A stretch of 64,000 nt of DNA from Paramacrobiotus metropolitanus (taxonomy: Eukaryota; Tardigrada; Eutardigrada; Parachela; Macrobiotidae): NCBI RefSeq assembly GCF_019649055.1, contig NW_026570441.1, positions 1 through 64,000 on the forward strand, written 5' to 3'. Shown piece after piece: positions 11,704-22,194 of this stretch. Numbering within the stretch: position 1 is the first letter of the stretch; every line of letters begins with the position of its first letter. The translations under genes and the position numbers were made by a program. The notes below the pieces were generated by a model. That model was not told the origin of the DNA, ran no database searches, and saw nothing but the letters and a program-made list of their open reading frames with translations.

Positions 11704-12273
11704 CTAATTGCGGTCTGACGTCCAGTCTCGGGGTTCTTCAAGTTCCCCTTCTTGACTTTCCTCTTCACTCTCGTGACCTTTCTGGGCACTGTTACGTCCG
11801 CTGCGGTCTCGACGGCGTCGCACACGCTCGATCCTTTCTCGAGCGTCTTCCATTTGCTTCTCCAGTCTGCGACTCAGCGGATTATCGACGTTACGTTGAA
11901 ACGCTTCTTGGTATTCCTCGTTCAACCGTTGATTTCTACGGCCACGTCGACCCGGTCCATCACTTGGCATCCTCATAGCCAGTTCTGGTCGAAAGCTCTT
12001 CTTATCGACACTGATCTCCTTGATGAAATCGTATACGAAATCCGCAGGTTGGTTGAACCCTGTCCCCATCGTCTGACGGATTCGCTCTGCGCAGCGGTGA
12101 AAGTCCAGTTCGAACTGACGTTTCAGTTGTTCGTTATTCATTGCGATTTGATAATCCCGCAGCTGGCGCTTTGCCGTTTCGGAACAATTGATGTTCGCGA
12201 CGGGTTGTCCCAGCTTCGTCGCCTGGGCGATGAGCGGAGCAGGTATGAGTCCTGCTTGCAGATCCCTTCTTAA
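11704..12273 (-). pseudogene. element 1 accessory: C-terminal continuation of the zinc-ribbon protein
   Basis: Translation beyond the TAA gives APLIAQATKLGQPVANI, which aligns with element 3 SALATIVAQLGSPMRSII. The ORF 11704-12141 then has FVYDFIKEISVDKKSF, comparable to element 3 FVSWYREKKHLPAGF. It ends in an acidic or basic low-complexity tail depending on frame. The overlapping 92-residue ORF 11547-11825 may be a shifted tail or a shadow. Confidence 0.5.
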
Positions 12274-14346
12274 TTAGTGGTGCGTCTGATAATGGCCAAG
12301 TCGTGCCGCCAAAATCTTTTGGACCGTAATTCGGTGTTCGAATGACGAGTGTTCATCGACTTCAAGCCCCATCGCAGCCCTTCCTGCGAGAAGTCTCAGC
12401 GCCGGGTTCGTATGACGCAGGACAAACTGAGCCAAATGCAGTCTCCTTTCCTTGATATCTCGATAACAGAACTGAGTCATTCCAGTCGGATCAGGTGTAT
12501 CAAGCGGAGTTTCTAGCAGACTAAGGTCAATCAAACTGACGAGTCCACATTCTCGCATCGGGAAGTAGTGGAGATTCGCCGAAGCCTGCGTTATAATCAG
12601 GTCTTCCCACTGGCCGTATTCATATTCTTCCGCTTGACTTGAATCCAATAGGACTTGTCTCACATTGAAGAGTAGGGTGTATATCTTTTTCGAATCCTCA
12701 GAGTTTCTTTCGACTCCCAGTGTACGGGTAATTTCGTCGACTTGCTGCTGGATATCTGTCATGTCATACACCAATTCGATAGTTTTCAATGACGGTTGCC
12801 GTTGAATGCGGCTTTGCACTTCGCTTCCTCCTTGACCTTTCTCCCCATCGTTTGGCGGTGCGTTACTCGCCACTGATAAGTTTGACAAGTCCCGATCTAG
12901 GTCAAATATGATGTTCCGCCTTGACTCCGGCATTTCTTCCCCTACGGGAACTTCGATGACCTTTGGCGATGAGCCACATTCCATCGGTTCTTCCGGACGC
13001 TTTTCAGCCGACTTGAATTTTGAAGCTACGACAAAAACTGTGGATTGTAACCTGCGAGGGCTCTTCGGAGTTCGAGCGCGGTGACTTTCCGAGCTTGATG
13101 ACCTTTTGCTGTTGTACGTATTATCTCCAAATTCATAATCCTCCATATGTAGGTTATCTTGAACCCAAGCTTCTTCAAACGGGCTCCTCTTTGAACTGCC
13201 GGAGCTTCCACTTTGACCTTCCTTATACTGACCACGAGGTTGCGTGTCACGACTTTTCGACCCAGCGTGCCCCTTGCTCTGCTGGTTACTGATCTCATCG
13301 TTGATCTTTTTATACTCTTCTGCAATGCGTTTCTCTTTTGCTTCTTTGCGACACTTTTCCCTTTCGTCTCGTTCACGACGAATGCGTTCGTCATCCTTTC
13401 TCTTCTGTTCAGCAGAACGCGTGTCTTTGACGTGTCCTCGATCTCGATCATAGCGATCAAAATCCCGTGACCTTTCACGAGAACGATCTAATGACCTTTC
13501 ATGTCCTCGTGACCTTTGATCTCTGTCGGCTGCCCTTCCTAAGTCCGACTCATATCTGCTCCTTTCAGGTGATTTCGATCGTTTAAATTCATCTCTCTTG
13601 AAGTTTCTGAACGCTTGAGTTACTTCGTTCTCCTGCGCTCGGAATTGGCGCATTCTCTCAATCCGTTCTTCGACCGCAATCTTGATCACCTGTGATGGCG
13701 GATTTCCCTTCGTTAGGCTGACCTTTTCCCGTAGGTAGACTGCATATTCGTTTTTGGAAATGGCGACTGGATCCGCTAGGATGATATCGATCTGCTGTAT
13801 CAGGGACTGTCTGAGTACGGCTGCTTCCTCACCATCCTGTCTCTTAAGAACTGCCACAGGAATGAATGAGGCTTTTGCCCTTCCTGCTGCAGCCTTTGCT
13901 TCTGCTCGTTTCTTCTCTTCTTCGCGTTGAGCCTGTACCATTCTCGCAGTCTCTTCTTTGAAGCCCTTTCGGTATGCGTCTGTTTCCGCGCATTTGGGAG
14001 GTTCCAACGTGGCGTCCCATCCGGCTCTTTTGTTCACCCAAGAGCGGTACTTATCCTCGAGGATCATTCTATCCTCCACGGGCACTCTGTTCCAGTTATT
14101 TCCTCTGATTGCCCCGCGAAACACAGCAAGATTCCCCCTTTTTGATTCTTGTATCACGAGCTGTGCGAAGGTCGGCATCTTTGATATGCATGTCCAGCAT
14201 GGATATCGCTCGTTGCCTACGGCGTTGTTCCGCTTACAATGCGGACAATTCTCGTTGTAGTTCGTTATCGGGTCTCCCGTTGGTACGTCCTTCTTCTGAT
14301 CCTGACCCTTCCTAGTTGGTTGACCCCGTTCGGCCATTTTCGTCAT
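12274..14346 (-). CDS. element 1 accessory: zinc-ribbon and Arg-rich protein (690 aa)
   Basis: Near the N-terminus is CPHCKRNNAVGNERYPCWTC, a C-x2-C-x13-C-x2-C zinc ribbon or knuckle. About residues 270-370 are RS/RD-rich (SRERSRDFDRYDRDRGHVKD) and very basic, like an RNA-binding region. The C-terminal 200 residues look folded (TDIQQQVDEITRTLGVERN onward) and end LAARLGHYQTHH with a TAA. Homology to element 3 (AQFV...LFAARLGNYHCHF) shows that the protein once continued past this stop into 11704-12273. No known family is recognised. Confidence 0.6.
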   Translation of the reverse strand: MTKMAERGQPTRKGQDQKKDVPTGDPITNYNENCPHCKRNNAVGNERYPCWTCISKMPTFAQLVIQESKRGNLAVFRGAIRGNNWNRVPVEDRMILEDKYRSWVNKRAGWDATLEPPKCAETDAYRKGFKEETARMVQAQREEEKKRAEAKAAAGRAKASFIPVAVLKRQDGEEAAVLRQSLIQQIDIILADPVAISKNEYAVYLREKVSLTKGNPPSQVIKIAVEERIERMRQFRAQENEVTQAFRNFKRDEFKRSKSPERSRYESDLGRAADRDQRSRGHERSLDRSRERSRDFDRYDRDRGHVKDTRSAEQKRKDDERIRRERDEREKCRKEAKEKRIAEEYKKINDEISNQQSKGHAGSKSRDTQPRGQYKEGQSGSSGSSKRSPFEEAWVQDNLHMEDYEFGDNTYNSKRSSSSESHRARTPKSPRRLQSTVFVVASKFKSAEKRPEEPMECGSSPKVIEVPVGEEMPESRRNIIFDLDRDLSNLSVASNAPPNDGEKGQGGSEVQSRIQRQPSLKTIELVYDMTDIQQQVDEITRTLGVERNSEDSKKIYTLLFNVRQVLLDSSQAEEYEYGQWEDLIITQASANLHYFPMRECGLVSLIDLSLLETPLDTPDPTGMTQFCYRDIKERRLHLAQFVLRHTNPALRLLAGRAAMGLEVDEHSSFEHRITVQKILAARLGHYQTHH

Positions 14347-14695
14347 TCAACCTGTAATCTGAACATCATAATTCCTACGACCTTTCAAAGATACCCTTTC
14401 TTGAACGCCTATTTTACGCCTAAGTTAACTAGACTATTGTGGTGCTGAGCTGAGGCTTTCTCGCTGTTTTCCATGATGACCTTTGTCATCCTTATTTGAC
14501 TGAACCATTTTCAACTGTATGGGTGACCTTTCCCATCTTAGCCCGTTCGCTAAGTACTTTAGCCCCTTCGCTAATTCTACTCTTCTTGCAGAGTGTGGTT
14601 CGAAAGTAAGTCACGCTCTGCGTATTCATTCTCATTTCTGATTCTGATTCTTCATCTTGTGTGGTGGACCTTCCTCCCACACTACACTTTCTCTT
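14347..14695 (-). other. gap between accessory ORFs with a hairpin repeat
   Basis: No convincing ORF. The stretch carries three TGACCTT-type motifs and one copy of the GCAGAG...CTCTGC hairpin (14588-14621) that elsewhere lies in coding sequence. Confidence 0.4.
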
Positions 14696-15877
14696 TTAAG
14701 CTTTTGCGATCCAGTCAGAACGATCGATTCCGTTTCTCTTCCACGTTCTGATTTTTCCGTCTTTAACAAGACTATCCAGTGCGTTCTGGACCTTGAATCG
14801 ATCGCCGTTCATGTTTTCTTGACCAGAGTCATATTGAACTGCCATGTAGTTGGACACGTCTTCTTGAGTGAACCCGTTAGTGCCACCGATATTCTGCAAG
14901 GCATCTTTGATAAGGGCGTCTTTCCATGCTTGAGGACCCGGCTTCGGTCTTTGCTTTCGTTGGTCCTCCGCTGGGGGAATGTAGTGGATCGGAACATTCG
15001 TATCAGTGTATTTTACACCGATTCTCCCTTCCTTATATGCCCTCTTTATGATCTTGTTAACTTGTGTCCTGCTGACTCCCGCGTCGCTAACTGCCTTAGC
15101 GATGTTCGTCTTATCCATTTGTCTCGCCGGAGCTGCACCAATCGCGGCGTAAATCGTCATCCACGGAACATTGCTTTCGTCGAGGTCATCGACACTCATG
15201 TAAGCTGGTTTGCCGCCGATGATTTCCTCTTCCAACAATTCGAAAGGCTGTTCTTTTTCTTCCTTCAGTGATGGCTGCACTAGCTGTGACTTAACCGTCT
15301 TCTCTTGGCTTGGGCTCGGGTGACCTTCCCCCCCCCCGGCTGAACTTTGCGCTGAAGTCTGATGACCTTTGACCGTTTCTTCCACAATGTGACCTTTCGC
15401 CTCGTCTTCGCCTTGCGTCCTTTTTTCGTGCGCAACTTTCAACGGTGTCAATGGTGTTGTGGATTGGTGGATCTTTTGAATTTCCGCTAATGAACCGGGT
15501 CCACCGCTTGCCCTTTGACTTCTTACTGCCGCAAGTGCTTCTGGTACCGACATCGGTTTCGGCGGTCCAACCAACGCAATCGCTTCTTCGGCTGATTTCG
15601 GCGCGTGCAGTTTCGGTTTGCCCTTCTCGACCGTTTCTGCTTCTTTTTCTTCGACCACCTCTTCTTCGACAACCATCGGTTCCTCTTCTTGTTCTTCTTT
15701 CTCTTTCTGTGATGAGGTTGCTGCTTGACCACTATTTAATTTGATCTGACTCAAGATGGGCCTCTCCACATCGAGTCTCGGATCCAATATCTTAGTGGTA
15801 TCTTCGCTCGTTTCCTCTTTCTGGTAAGTTCTCAGTTCTTCGGGTACCGCATTCAGGGAGCTGTATCTGATGGTCAC
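14696..15877 (-). CDS. element 1 accessory: protein with two winged-helix-like domains (393 aa)
   Basis: The N-terminal 215 residues are disordered and acidic with KGH units from the AAAGGTCA motif. Residues about 245-305 (DKTNIAKAVSDAGVS, then VNKIIKRAYKEGRIG and PIHYIP) have the helix-turn-helix plus wing pattern of a winged helix and resemble the spacing of Z-alpha domains. The Tyr and Trp of the Z-DNA contact set are replaced. Residues about 325-393 (DALIKDALQNIGGTNGFTQ, then KVQNALDSLVKDGKIRTWKR) look like a second winged helix, closer to linker-histone type. The likely role is nucleic-acid binding. The printed start is a GTG, so the true frame joins the upstream ORF. Confidence 0.55.
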   Translation of the reverse strand: MTIRYSSLNAVPEELRTYQKEETSEDTTKILDPRLDVERPILSQIKLNSGQAATSSQKEKEEQEEEPMVVEEEVVEEKEAETVEKGKPKLHAPKSAEEAIALVGPPKPMSVPEALAAVRSQRASGGPGSLAEIQKIHQSTTPLTPLKVAHEKRTQGEDEAKGHIVEETVKGHQTSAQSSAGGGEGHPSPSQEKTVKSQLVQPSLKEEKEQPFELLEEEIIGGKPAYMSVDDLDESNVPWMTIYAAIGAAPARQMDKTNIAKAVSDAGVSRTQVNKIIKRAYKEGRIGVKYTDTNVPIHYIPPAEDQRKQRPKPGPQAWKDALIKDALQNIGGTNGFTQEDVSNYMAVQYDSGQENMNGDRFKVQNALDSLVKDGKIRTWKRNGIDRSDWIAKA

Positions 15878-17039
15878 ACCTTTGTGAGGATTTGTTGTGT
15901 GGAGCTTCCTTCCGCAACCATCTGGGTTAATGATTTTCCGAGTGACCTTTCGATGACTGAAGCATTTCCCTTCTCTTTGCTCCAGACTCCGTTAATGAAC
16001 TGCGCCATGCGGTGTTTCGCCGTACCCATCGGACTGCACATCCCGATGATGGCGCGTTCAATTCGTTCTCGGATATCCGCGTTCGCTGTAGCCAACTTTG
16101 GTTTGTTATTGTTCCCTGTGATCTACAGCTTCGCCTTGGAGCCATATTTAGGATGTTTCTGGAGGACTTTCCCCGTGCTCCTTGCATATTCCAGAACGGC
16201 ATTATATTTGCTCTGTGGCAATCTTTTATTTTTCTCTGCGCAATATTCTTTCACGTCCTTTCTGAACTTCGACGTGACTGATCTGGTCGCTTTTCCCCAG
16301 TCCGCTGTCGCTCCGATGAGGATTTCATCTACTTCCTCTATCGTTGTTTCGTCGTTCATTTCGCAGACGAAGAAGCGATCGTCATATTCATCGTCCGTGT
16401 AATCCATTTCGCTGTCCCCTTCGGCAGGTTTCCAATTCACGGTGTCAGCTGCATCGACTCTCCCGATGAGACTGTTCTTTGGTGGTGCTTTCTGTTTCTT
16501 TTGCGCATCCATATAATCTGCCAAGCTAGGGTCAGGTTTCCTTGTATCTTTTTGACCTTTCTTTTTCGTGTCCTTCTGTTTTATCGATGACCTTGACGAT
16601 GCAATGCTAACTTCTGATTTCGCCGATTCATCTGAAGTATCCCTTCTCTTCTTCTCTCTTTCCGTCTTCTCTTTACGTTTTTTCATGGTGGATGCGTAAA
16701 TCGGCTGCATCGACATTGCTTCTTCCATCACGTTATGTGATTGACCTTTCTCTTTCTCGTCTTCAGTCTCAACTTGTGATGAACCAGGTTTAACGCTGAT
16801 AGACAATTGTTCTGGCTCAGAATCCGACTCGGGTTTCTCTCTTTTCTTTTCCATAACTCCCAGTAGTTTCGGCTGTTTGACGAAAGTTTTACCGACGCTA
16901 CCTTCTCGTGCCGTACTTTTTGCTGGTTTCGTTTTCGTCTTCTTATCTTCGTCTCTTCGACATCTTTCGCATTTGGGATCCTGGCACGAATGTGCCGGGA
17001 CTTCTCCTGCGACTATGGCTTTAACCCGTTCAGCGCTTC
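15874..17039 (-). pseudogene. element 1 accessory: basic charged protein
   Basis: The frame is open from the end of the tandem-module protein. It has a possible zinc cluster (HSCQDPKCERC) and a highly charged Ser/Lys/Glu region starting MEKKREKPESDSEPEQ at 16854. A better ordered segment near 16300 includes FVCEMNDETTIEEVDEILIG. A TAG at about 16123 is in frame with the continuation (ADIRERIERAIIGMCSPMG). No known family is recognised. It runs into the winged-helix ORF by a frameshift near 15877. Confidence 0.45.
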
Positions 17040-18707
17040 TTACGGGAGTCGGATGTTCTTCCTTCTTGACCTCCCGTTCGTCCGGTCTTTCCTTAGTCTC
17101 TTGACCTTTTGATTTTTTGTTCTCTCTTCTGTCTCAACTTTTTCAGGCTGACCCTTCTCAGCCGGTTTCTTGACCTTTTTCGCTCCTGACAGTTTGGTCA
17201 GCGTTTCACCGGTTGCGGTGTAGAGTTGCTTATACACTTCTCCATGGAAAGGGTCGATATGTGTCAGGCGCATATATGCCCGGTCCTGGCGTGCTCTTGG
17301 CATCATGACGTTGACCAACACTTCGGCTATCGCTTCGAATTCTTCGCGTTCTTCCTCTTGCGGCAGGACCTGCAGTACTTCCTCGACCTCCTGCATGAGT
17401 TTTGGGGTTTCTTCTTCTTCCTCTTCTGGGGTGAAGCCTGCATTTGACACCATTTGTCCCGTCTGAGGATCGACCGCTTCGATTCTGAGGATCCCTTCTC
17501 TGCCTTCTTGGTTCATGAATTTGTAGTCGATTCGTCTACATGGCGATCTTCGATCGATTTCTTCCTGTGTTTCCATGGCTTCTGCTTGGACCGGCTGCTG
17601 ACCGCTATAAACGCGACGTGACCTTCCTCCGTCGGGTGAATTTGATGATTTTCCGGAAAGTAAAGTCCTTGACCTTTAGAATCGAAGAGTGATTTCCACT
17701 TCCCTTGATCATCTTTCCAGAAGATTACGATGTGGGCATTATCTTCTTCGGCTCTGTGTCTGAGCATGCTCATCACCGTTCTGATGTTCGCGTTGACATC
17801 ATTCCTCTGCTCTTCCGGAAGGAGATTCAGCATCTTCTGGAGATCGCTGTACAATTTCTGGGTTTACCATTCGATTTCCTGTGGAGTCGCATTCGTTCCT
17901 GCGCTCGGAATTGGCAACATCGTCTTTGGGTCAATGATGTAGCCGTAGACGTATCCCTCATCTCCGTCCGCCATGTGGTAGTTGACCTTTAGGCATCTGC
18001 ACACTGTTTCTCTGTACGGAGGGTTCTCGTCTCCTGAGTCTTCTTGCCCTTCTCCTGATTCTTCCGTCTCGTTCCCCTTCGCACCTGACGCCGGGTATGC
18101 TCCGTGTGAAAGCATATCGATCTTTTCTCCTTGTGAATTATAGAGTTGCTTCTCTATCTTGCCCTTTGCGTCCACCGTAACCATAATGTTCCTCTTTTCT
18201 TTAAACGCTGTATCTCTCAGCAGATCCCTAAGGACTCTTCCTATCATGGTCGGATTATTCTGCTCCGATTTGAAGAGTTCGCCGATAGCTTGATCTGCCG
18301 CATCGCTGGCTTCCTTTACACATCACTTGGTACGTTGCTTGATCGGCTCCTTCTCCCATTGACGGAATAGGTTCATCTGTGTCTCTGTGAACCAGGAATG
18401 CGCTAACTATTCCTTCTGTTTTATCCTTGCAACGGAAAACTCTGGTATGCGATCTGCATTTTGTTTCGCGAGCTACGCCCCTTCGCGTGCTCCCTCCAGG
18501 ATGATCTTCCGGTATCTCTTTCTGACCGGTGTGACCTTCCTCCGCCGGGTGTTGACCTTTAACTTCTTTCTGTTTTGGTCGACTATCTCTTGCCGGGCTA
18601 GCACATGACAATCCTGACTGTACCACTGATGTCGTGCGAGACCTCAATTCCATGATTTCTCTGTCGAGTTTATCTCTTTCTCTCAACAGTCTTTCTCGAG
18701 TTACCAA
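17040..18707 (-). pseudogene. element 1 accessory: three tandem copies of an unknown module
   Basis: Four ORF pieces (18255-18707, 17864-18247, 17513-17854, 17040-17576) form one broken reading frame; the TAA at 17864 is in frame with the next piece. Three related modules can be aligned by eye. Each has a part like GYVYGYIIDPKTMLPIPSAG and, about 60-100 residues later, a part like NIMVTVDAKGKIEKQLYNSQ. The counterparts are FLVHRDTDEPIPSMG, then IVIFWKDDQGKWKSLFDSKG, then RIEAVDPQTGQMVSNAG with MRLTHIDPFHGEVYKQLYTA. The predicted pattern is beta-hairpin rich. Function is unknown. Confidence 0.55.
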
Positions 18708-18850
18708 TGGATCACTCGGAGGCTGAAACGGGTCATTCCTCGTTTTCTTGGCCGTGTGCTCTTCCGTAGTGGGGCTTTCTTCGGCCGGAGTTTTGACTCC
18801 TCTTTCCTGTTCTTGTTCTTTCGGTTCAGGAGGAATCAGGTTGAGGAAGA

Positions 18851-19852
18851 TCAGTATCGTCTTGATTGCGCTTGGCCATCCCTGTTGCGCAACACTGGAT
18901 TACTGTTCCTCAGTGTCCTGATCTCGACACCCCTTTCTTTTCTCAACCCTTCAGCTTCATGTTTGTCCAGCTTCATATGAAGGTGGGTCCCCCTAGTTAT
19001 CTTGTGACTTCTTCGGGCCGTCCTGTATTGCGCTTGATTCTCGTTGACGTCGTTATGAAGTTGGACGAATTCGCGACATTTTTCGTTGAATTCTGCTACG
19101 GCCTTCTTTTCTTCCTCTGTGAGGGTGACCTTTGGATCCATAATAATGTTGTACTGCGGATCCGTTTCCGTGATCGGGTCGTAGAATCTAGGTGCGTTGA
19201 GCACTGCCCACGGAATACTTCCAGTCGATCTTGGTGAGTGAATTCGCACTGGTGTGAGTGATGGGATCTCCATTCTCGTTCCCTGACCGCCCGATGATGC
19301 TCTCGGGGTAAACGGCTGACCGCCCCTTCGCGGTGTGTTCTGCCTGTTTCCCGGGAAACGTTGCCCCCTTGTCAGTTTCGGGGTCTGAAATTGCCCTTGG
19401 CCTTGCTGCGGGTTGAATCCCTGCATCTGATTTGGGAATCATTGCATCTGGTTCGGAAATGGGGCCATTCCGCCATATCCGAACTGACCTGGATTCATCA
19501 TCGGCATGTTTTGGCCATACATCTGTTGTGGGAATTGCTGGAATGGGAAATTCTGTCCCATCATCCCTTGATTCGGCATCATCTGGTTAGGCATCATCTG
19601 GTTCGGCATCATCTGGTTCGGCATCATTTGCCCTTGGGGCCCGACTTGCGCGCCGTAAGTCCCCCACGTATTTGAGCTCATTCCCACATCGGTTTGTTGA
19701 TACGTAGTAGACGGGTCGTATCCCCCTTCATAACCATACGTTCCTTCCGTATTCATTGAATCGTCGTATAAGTCCGGGTCTTGAATCGTTCCGCTCGTGG
19801 ATGACGGCGTTCCCGGATTCCAATATGATCGGTTAGGATCTTGGCCTTCCAT
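18851..19852 (-). pseudogene. element 1 accessory: Met/Gln/Pro-rich protein
   Basis: The first ORF after integrase starts MEGQDPNRSYWNPGTPSS. It contains a 4-unit MMPNQ repeat (15-bp units) and a QFPQQMYGQNMPMM stretch. A TGA at 19439-19441 interrupts it, but the same frame continues (FPNQMQGFNPQQGQGQFQ) to 18851. The second part has a charged segment with TLTEEEKKAVAEFNEKCREF. The prion-like composition suggests a disordered, possibly RNP-forming protein. No homologue is recognised, and elements 2 and 4 lack the region. Confidence 0.5.
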
Positions 19853-19866
19853 TCTTCGACTTATCG

Positions 19867-22131
19867 TTACACAAACCTACTACGACAACGAAAATGACTC
19901 CGATTAGCAGGTTTATTTCTGATGAGCTTTACGCCGTCCCAACTTCCAGTCTTAATATCATAAACTCCTATAAGCCTGATTTTCGGGTTTATTTGTTTTC
20001 GTCCTTTAGTTATCCGATCAAGTAAAGCTTTGTCGGCTTCGTCTTCGTCTTGGACTTCCCCTCTCAGAATCTGTTCTGGAGTCGGCTTAAGAGTTTTCTT
20101 CGTCTTCTTGGCCTTTCGCTTCTCAATTTCGTTTGCGATTCGTTGGCCAAGTTGGTCGGCTTTCTCCTTGACGGCTTTTATCTGCTCCGCTCTCGAAAGG
20201 TCACCGTTGACATTGGTAGCGGAGCGTGGTTCGAAAATATCTTGAAAATCACGCTCTGCTATTTTCCGAGCAGGCTCATCCATTTCCTCTGCTTCAAGAT
20301 TTCCTGCTTCTTGATTCAGCTTCATTGTCACTGGTGTTTCGAAATCTTTATTCTCTTTCTTCTTTCTTCCTCTCTTTTTCTTAACTGGCTCTTCTGCCTC
20401 TTTTGGCTCTTCTGACTCTTTTGGCTCTTCTGCATCTTTTGGCTCTTCTGCCTCTTTCGGCTCTTCCGCCAAATCCGGTACGGAGCGTGGTTCGAAAGTA
20501 GCTTGTGTGTCACGCTCTGCGATTTCATGACCTTTCTCAGGTAATTCCGAAGCTGCCCTTTCAGCTTGACCTCTCTGAACCGATAACGGTGGGTGCCACG
20601 GTTTCAGACGATCCACCGAAACGACTCGTAGGTCCTTTTCCTTCACCGCATCTTGCTCGATGACCTCGACTTCGTTCGGTCTCGGAAAACTGAGAATCTT
20701 CCACACTTTATCATATTTGTTCTTGAAGTCGGTTTGATTTTCCTTCTTTCCTTGCTTCGTATCTTTCGGAAGTCTAATTAAGACTCGATCTCCGACCTTG
20801 AATTCGGGTTCTGACTTCTTCTTGTTGTAGATTTCTGCGTGCTTTTTATAAGTATCTTTGATGTTGCACTTCGCCACTTCCTCCGAAAAGGTCAAGTTCC
20901 TTTTCATGGTTTCAACCCATTCGCCTAGGGCACCGTAATCTTCGGGAATGTTCGTCTTCGTCACTACATTTTCTGGCATGGTCATCTCTCTTCCGTGAAG
21001 CATGTAGTATGCTGAGTACCCCGTCGTCGCGTGTACTGCACGGTTCATTGCCGATATGACGTAAGGAAGATACTTGTTGAATTTCCTTTCATTTCCCGCT
21101 TTAAGGTATTGCGATAGTCCATCGCTGATCGTCTGCATCTGTCTTTCAACCTGTCCTTGACCTTCAGGATGGTACTTTGTTCCAAACGTGTGTTTGATTT
21201 TAAACACGTTGGTGACCTTTTTCAGAACTTCTGCGGTGAAATGCCTTCCGCGATCCGTGTGGAGGATATGTGGCGCTCCGTGCACCAAGATTACATGCTT
21301 TACGAAGACTTTAGCAAATTCCTTTGCGGTAGCTGTTTTCATTGGCTCTGCTATGACGTACTTTGTCAGCTGGTCGATGAAGACCGCGATATACTTGTAT
21401 CCCCTTTTCTTTGTTGGAAGTAGAGGTCCTTTCAAGTCCGCATAGACTCTGAAGAATGGATGACCAACTTTGATCTCTTGGAGCTTTCCAGGTGGACATT
21501 TTCTTGGCGTCTTTATGAACTGACATCCTTGGCACGCGAGGATGTAATTCTTGACATCCGTACTCATACGGTCCCAGTAATATCTGAGCCGGATCGCGGT
21601 CAGCGTCTTTTCGAAGCCAAGGTGACCTGCTGCTTTTTCATCATGCAGTGCATGAATGATAGCCCTTCTCATTTGCAGCGGTACCACATATGTCCTTTCG
21701 AGTCTTCCTTTCTGGTCCTTGACGCGATACAGTATGCCATTCCATAACTGGTAATGCGTCTCAAACTTTGACCTTTTATCTGCGTCTTGCAGGTGCTCCA
21801 ATTCATCGATGATCATTGCCAGGTGCGGGTCTTTTAGCTGCTTGTTCCGCAACTGCAAGTTCGTATCATCTTCTTCTTCTTCGTCTCCCTGGAGATTCAC
21901 GATGCGGACTACCGCAGTGCTGAGTTCGTTCCAATCTTTGATGACCTTGCATCTCGGGAGAGGCTTGCAACCTTTCTCAATTTTCTTTGGGAATCTCAGC
22001 AATCTGGTAGGACATTCTTCTGGGGTATATTCAGAGAGAATTTCTGCTTCCCGAAGGTCATTCTGGTCTACCATTTTCTGACCATTTTTCGTGACCTTTC
22101 CATCTTTTCGTTCTGAAGCTTCTTTTCTCAC
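19867..22131 (-). CDS. pol: element 1 integrase with long C-terminal extension (754 aa)
   Basis: An HHCC zinc-binding domain is present (H163, H170, C200, C203), then the DDE core with D232 (VYADLKG), D293 (LHTDRGRHF) and E329 (HPEGQGQVER), the usual 35-residue D-E spacing. A GPY/F-like segment follows (KVGDRVLIRLPK to VDRLKPWHPP). After residue about 540 there is an extension with EEPKEA tandem repeats, a KKKRGRKKK basic patch and two AERD-xxxx-FEPRS units. The frame is intact from an ATG. It would insert the cDNA; target preference cannot be seen. Confidence 0.88.
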   Translation of the reverse strand: MRKEASERKDGKVTKNGQKMVDQNDLREAEILSEYTPEECPTRLLRFPKKIEKGCKPLPRCKVIKDWNELSTAVVRIVNLQGDEEEEDDTNLQLRNKQLKDPHLAMIIDELEHLQDADKRSKFETHYQLWNGILYRVKDQKGRLERTYVVPLQMRRAIIHALHDEKAAGHLGFEKTLTAIRLRYYWDRMSTDVKNYILACQGCQFIKTPRKCPPGKLQEIKVGHPFFRVYADLKGPLLPTKKRGYKYIAVFIDQLTKYVIAEPMKTATAKEFAKVFVKHVILVHGAPHILHTDRGRHFTAEVLKKVTNVFKIKHTFGTKYHPEGQGQVERQMQTISDGLSQYLKAGNERKFNKYLPYVISAMNRAVHATTGYSAYYMLHGREMTMPENVVTKTNIPEDYGALGEWVETMKRNLTFSEEVAKCNIKDTYKKHAEIYNKKKSEPEFKVGDRVLIRLPKDTKQGKKENQTDFKNKYDKVWKILSFPRPNEVEVIEQDAVKEKDLRVVSVDRLKPWHPPLSVQRGQAERAASELPEKGHEIAERDTQATFEPRSVPDLAEEPKEAEEPKDAEEPKESEEPKEAEEPVKKKRGRKKKENKDFETPVTMKLNQEAGNLEAEEMDEPARKIAERDFQDIFEPRSATNVNGDLSRAEQIKAVKEKADQLGQRIANEIEKRKAKKTKKTLKPTPEQILRGEVQDEDEADKALLDRITKGRKQINPKIRLIGVYDIKTGSWDGVKLIRNKPANRSHFRCRSRFV

Positions 22132-22194
22132 TCTGTTGACCTTTATCTTGGTAGCAGAGCGGGGTTCGAAAGTAAGGCGGCGACTACGCTCTGC

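Noticed and set aside
11547-11825. 92-aa basic ORF at the element 1 3' end
   Set aside because: It overlaps the tail of the accessory protein in another frame and has no counterpart that I could align in element 3.
14696-15877. A true Z-DNA-binding Z-alpha domain
   Set aside because: Key Tyr and Trp contacts are missing, so only a winged-helix resemblance is claimed.
11547-19852. An envelope gene in the post-integrase region
   Set aside because: No signal peptide, transmembrane span or cysteine-rich ectodomain is visible in any frame.
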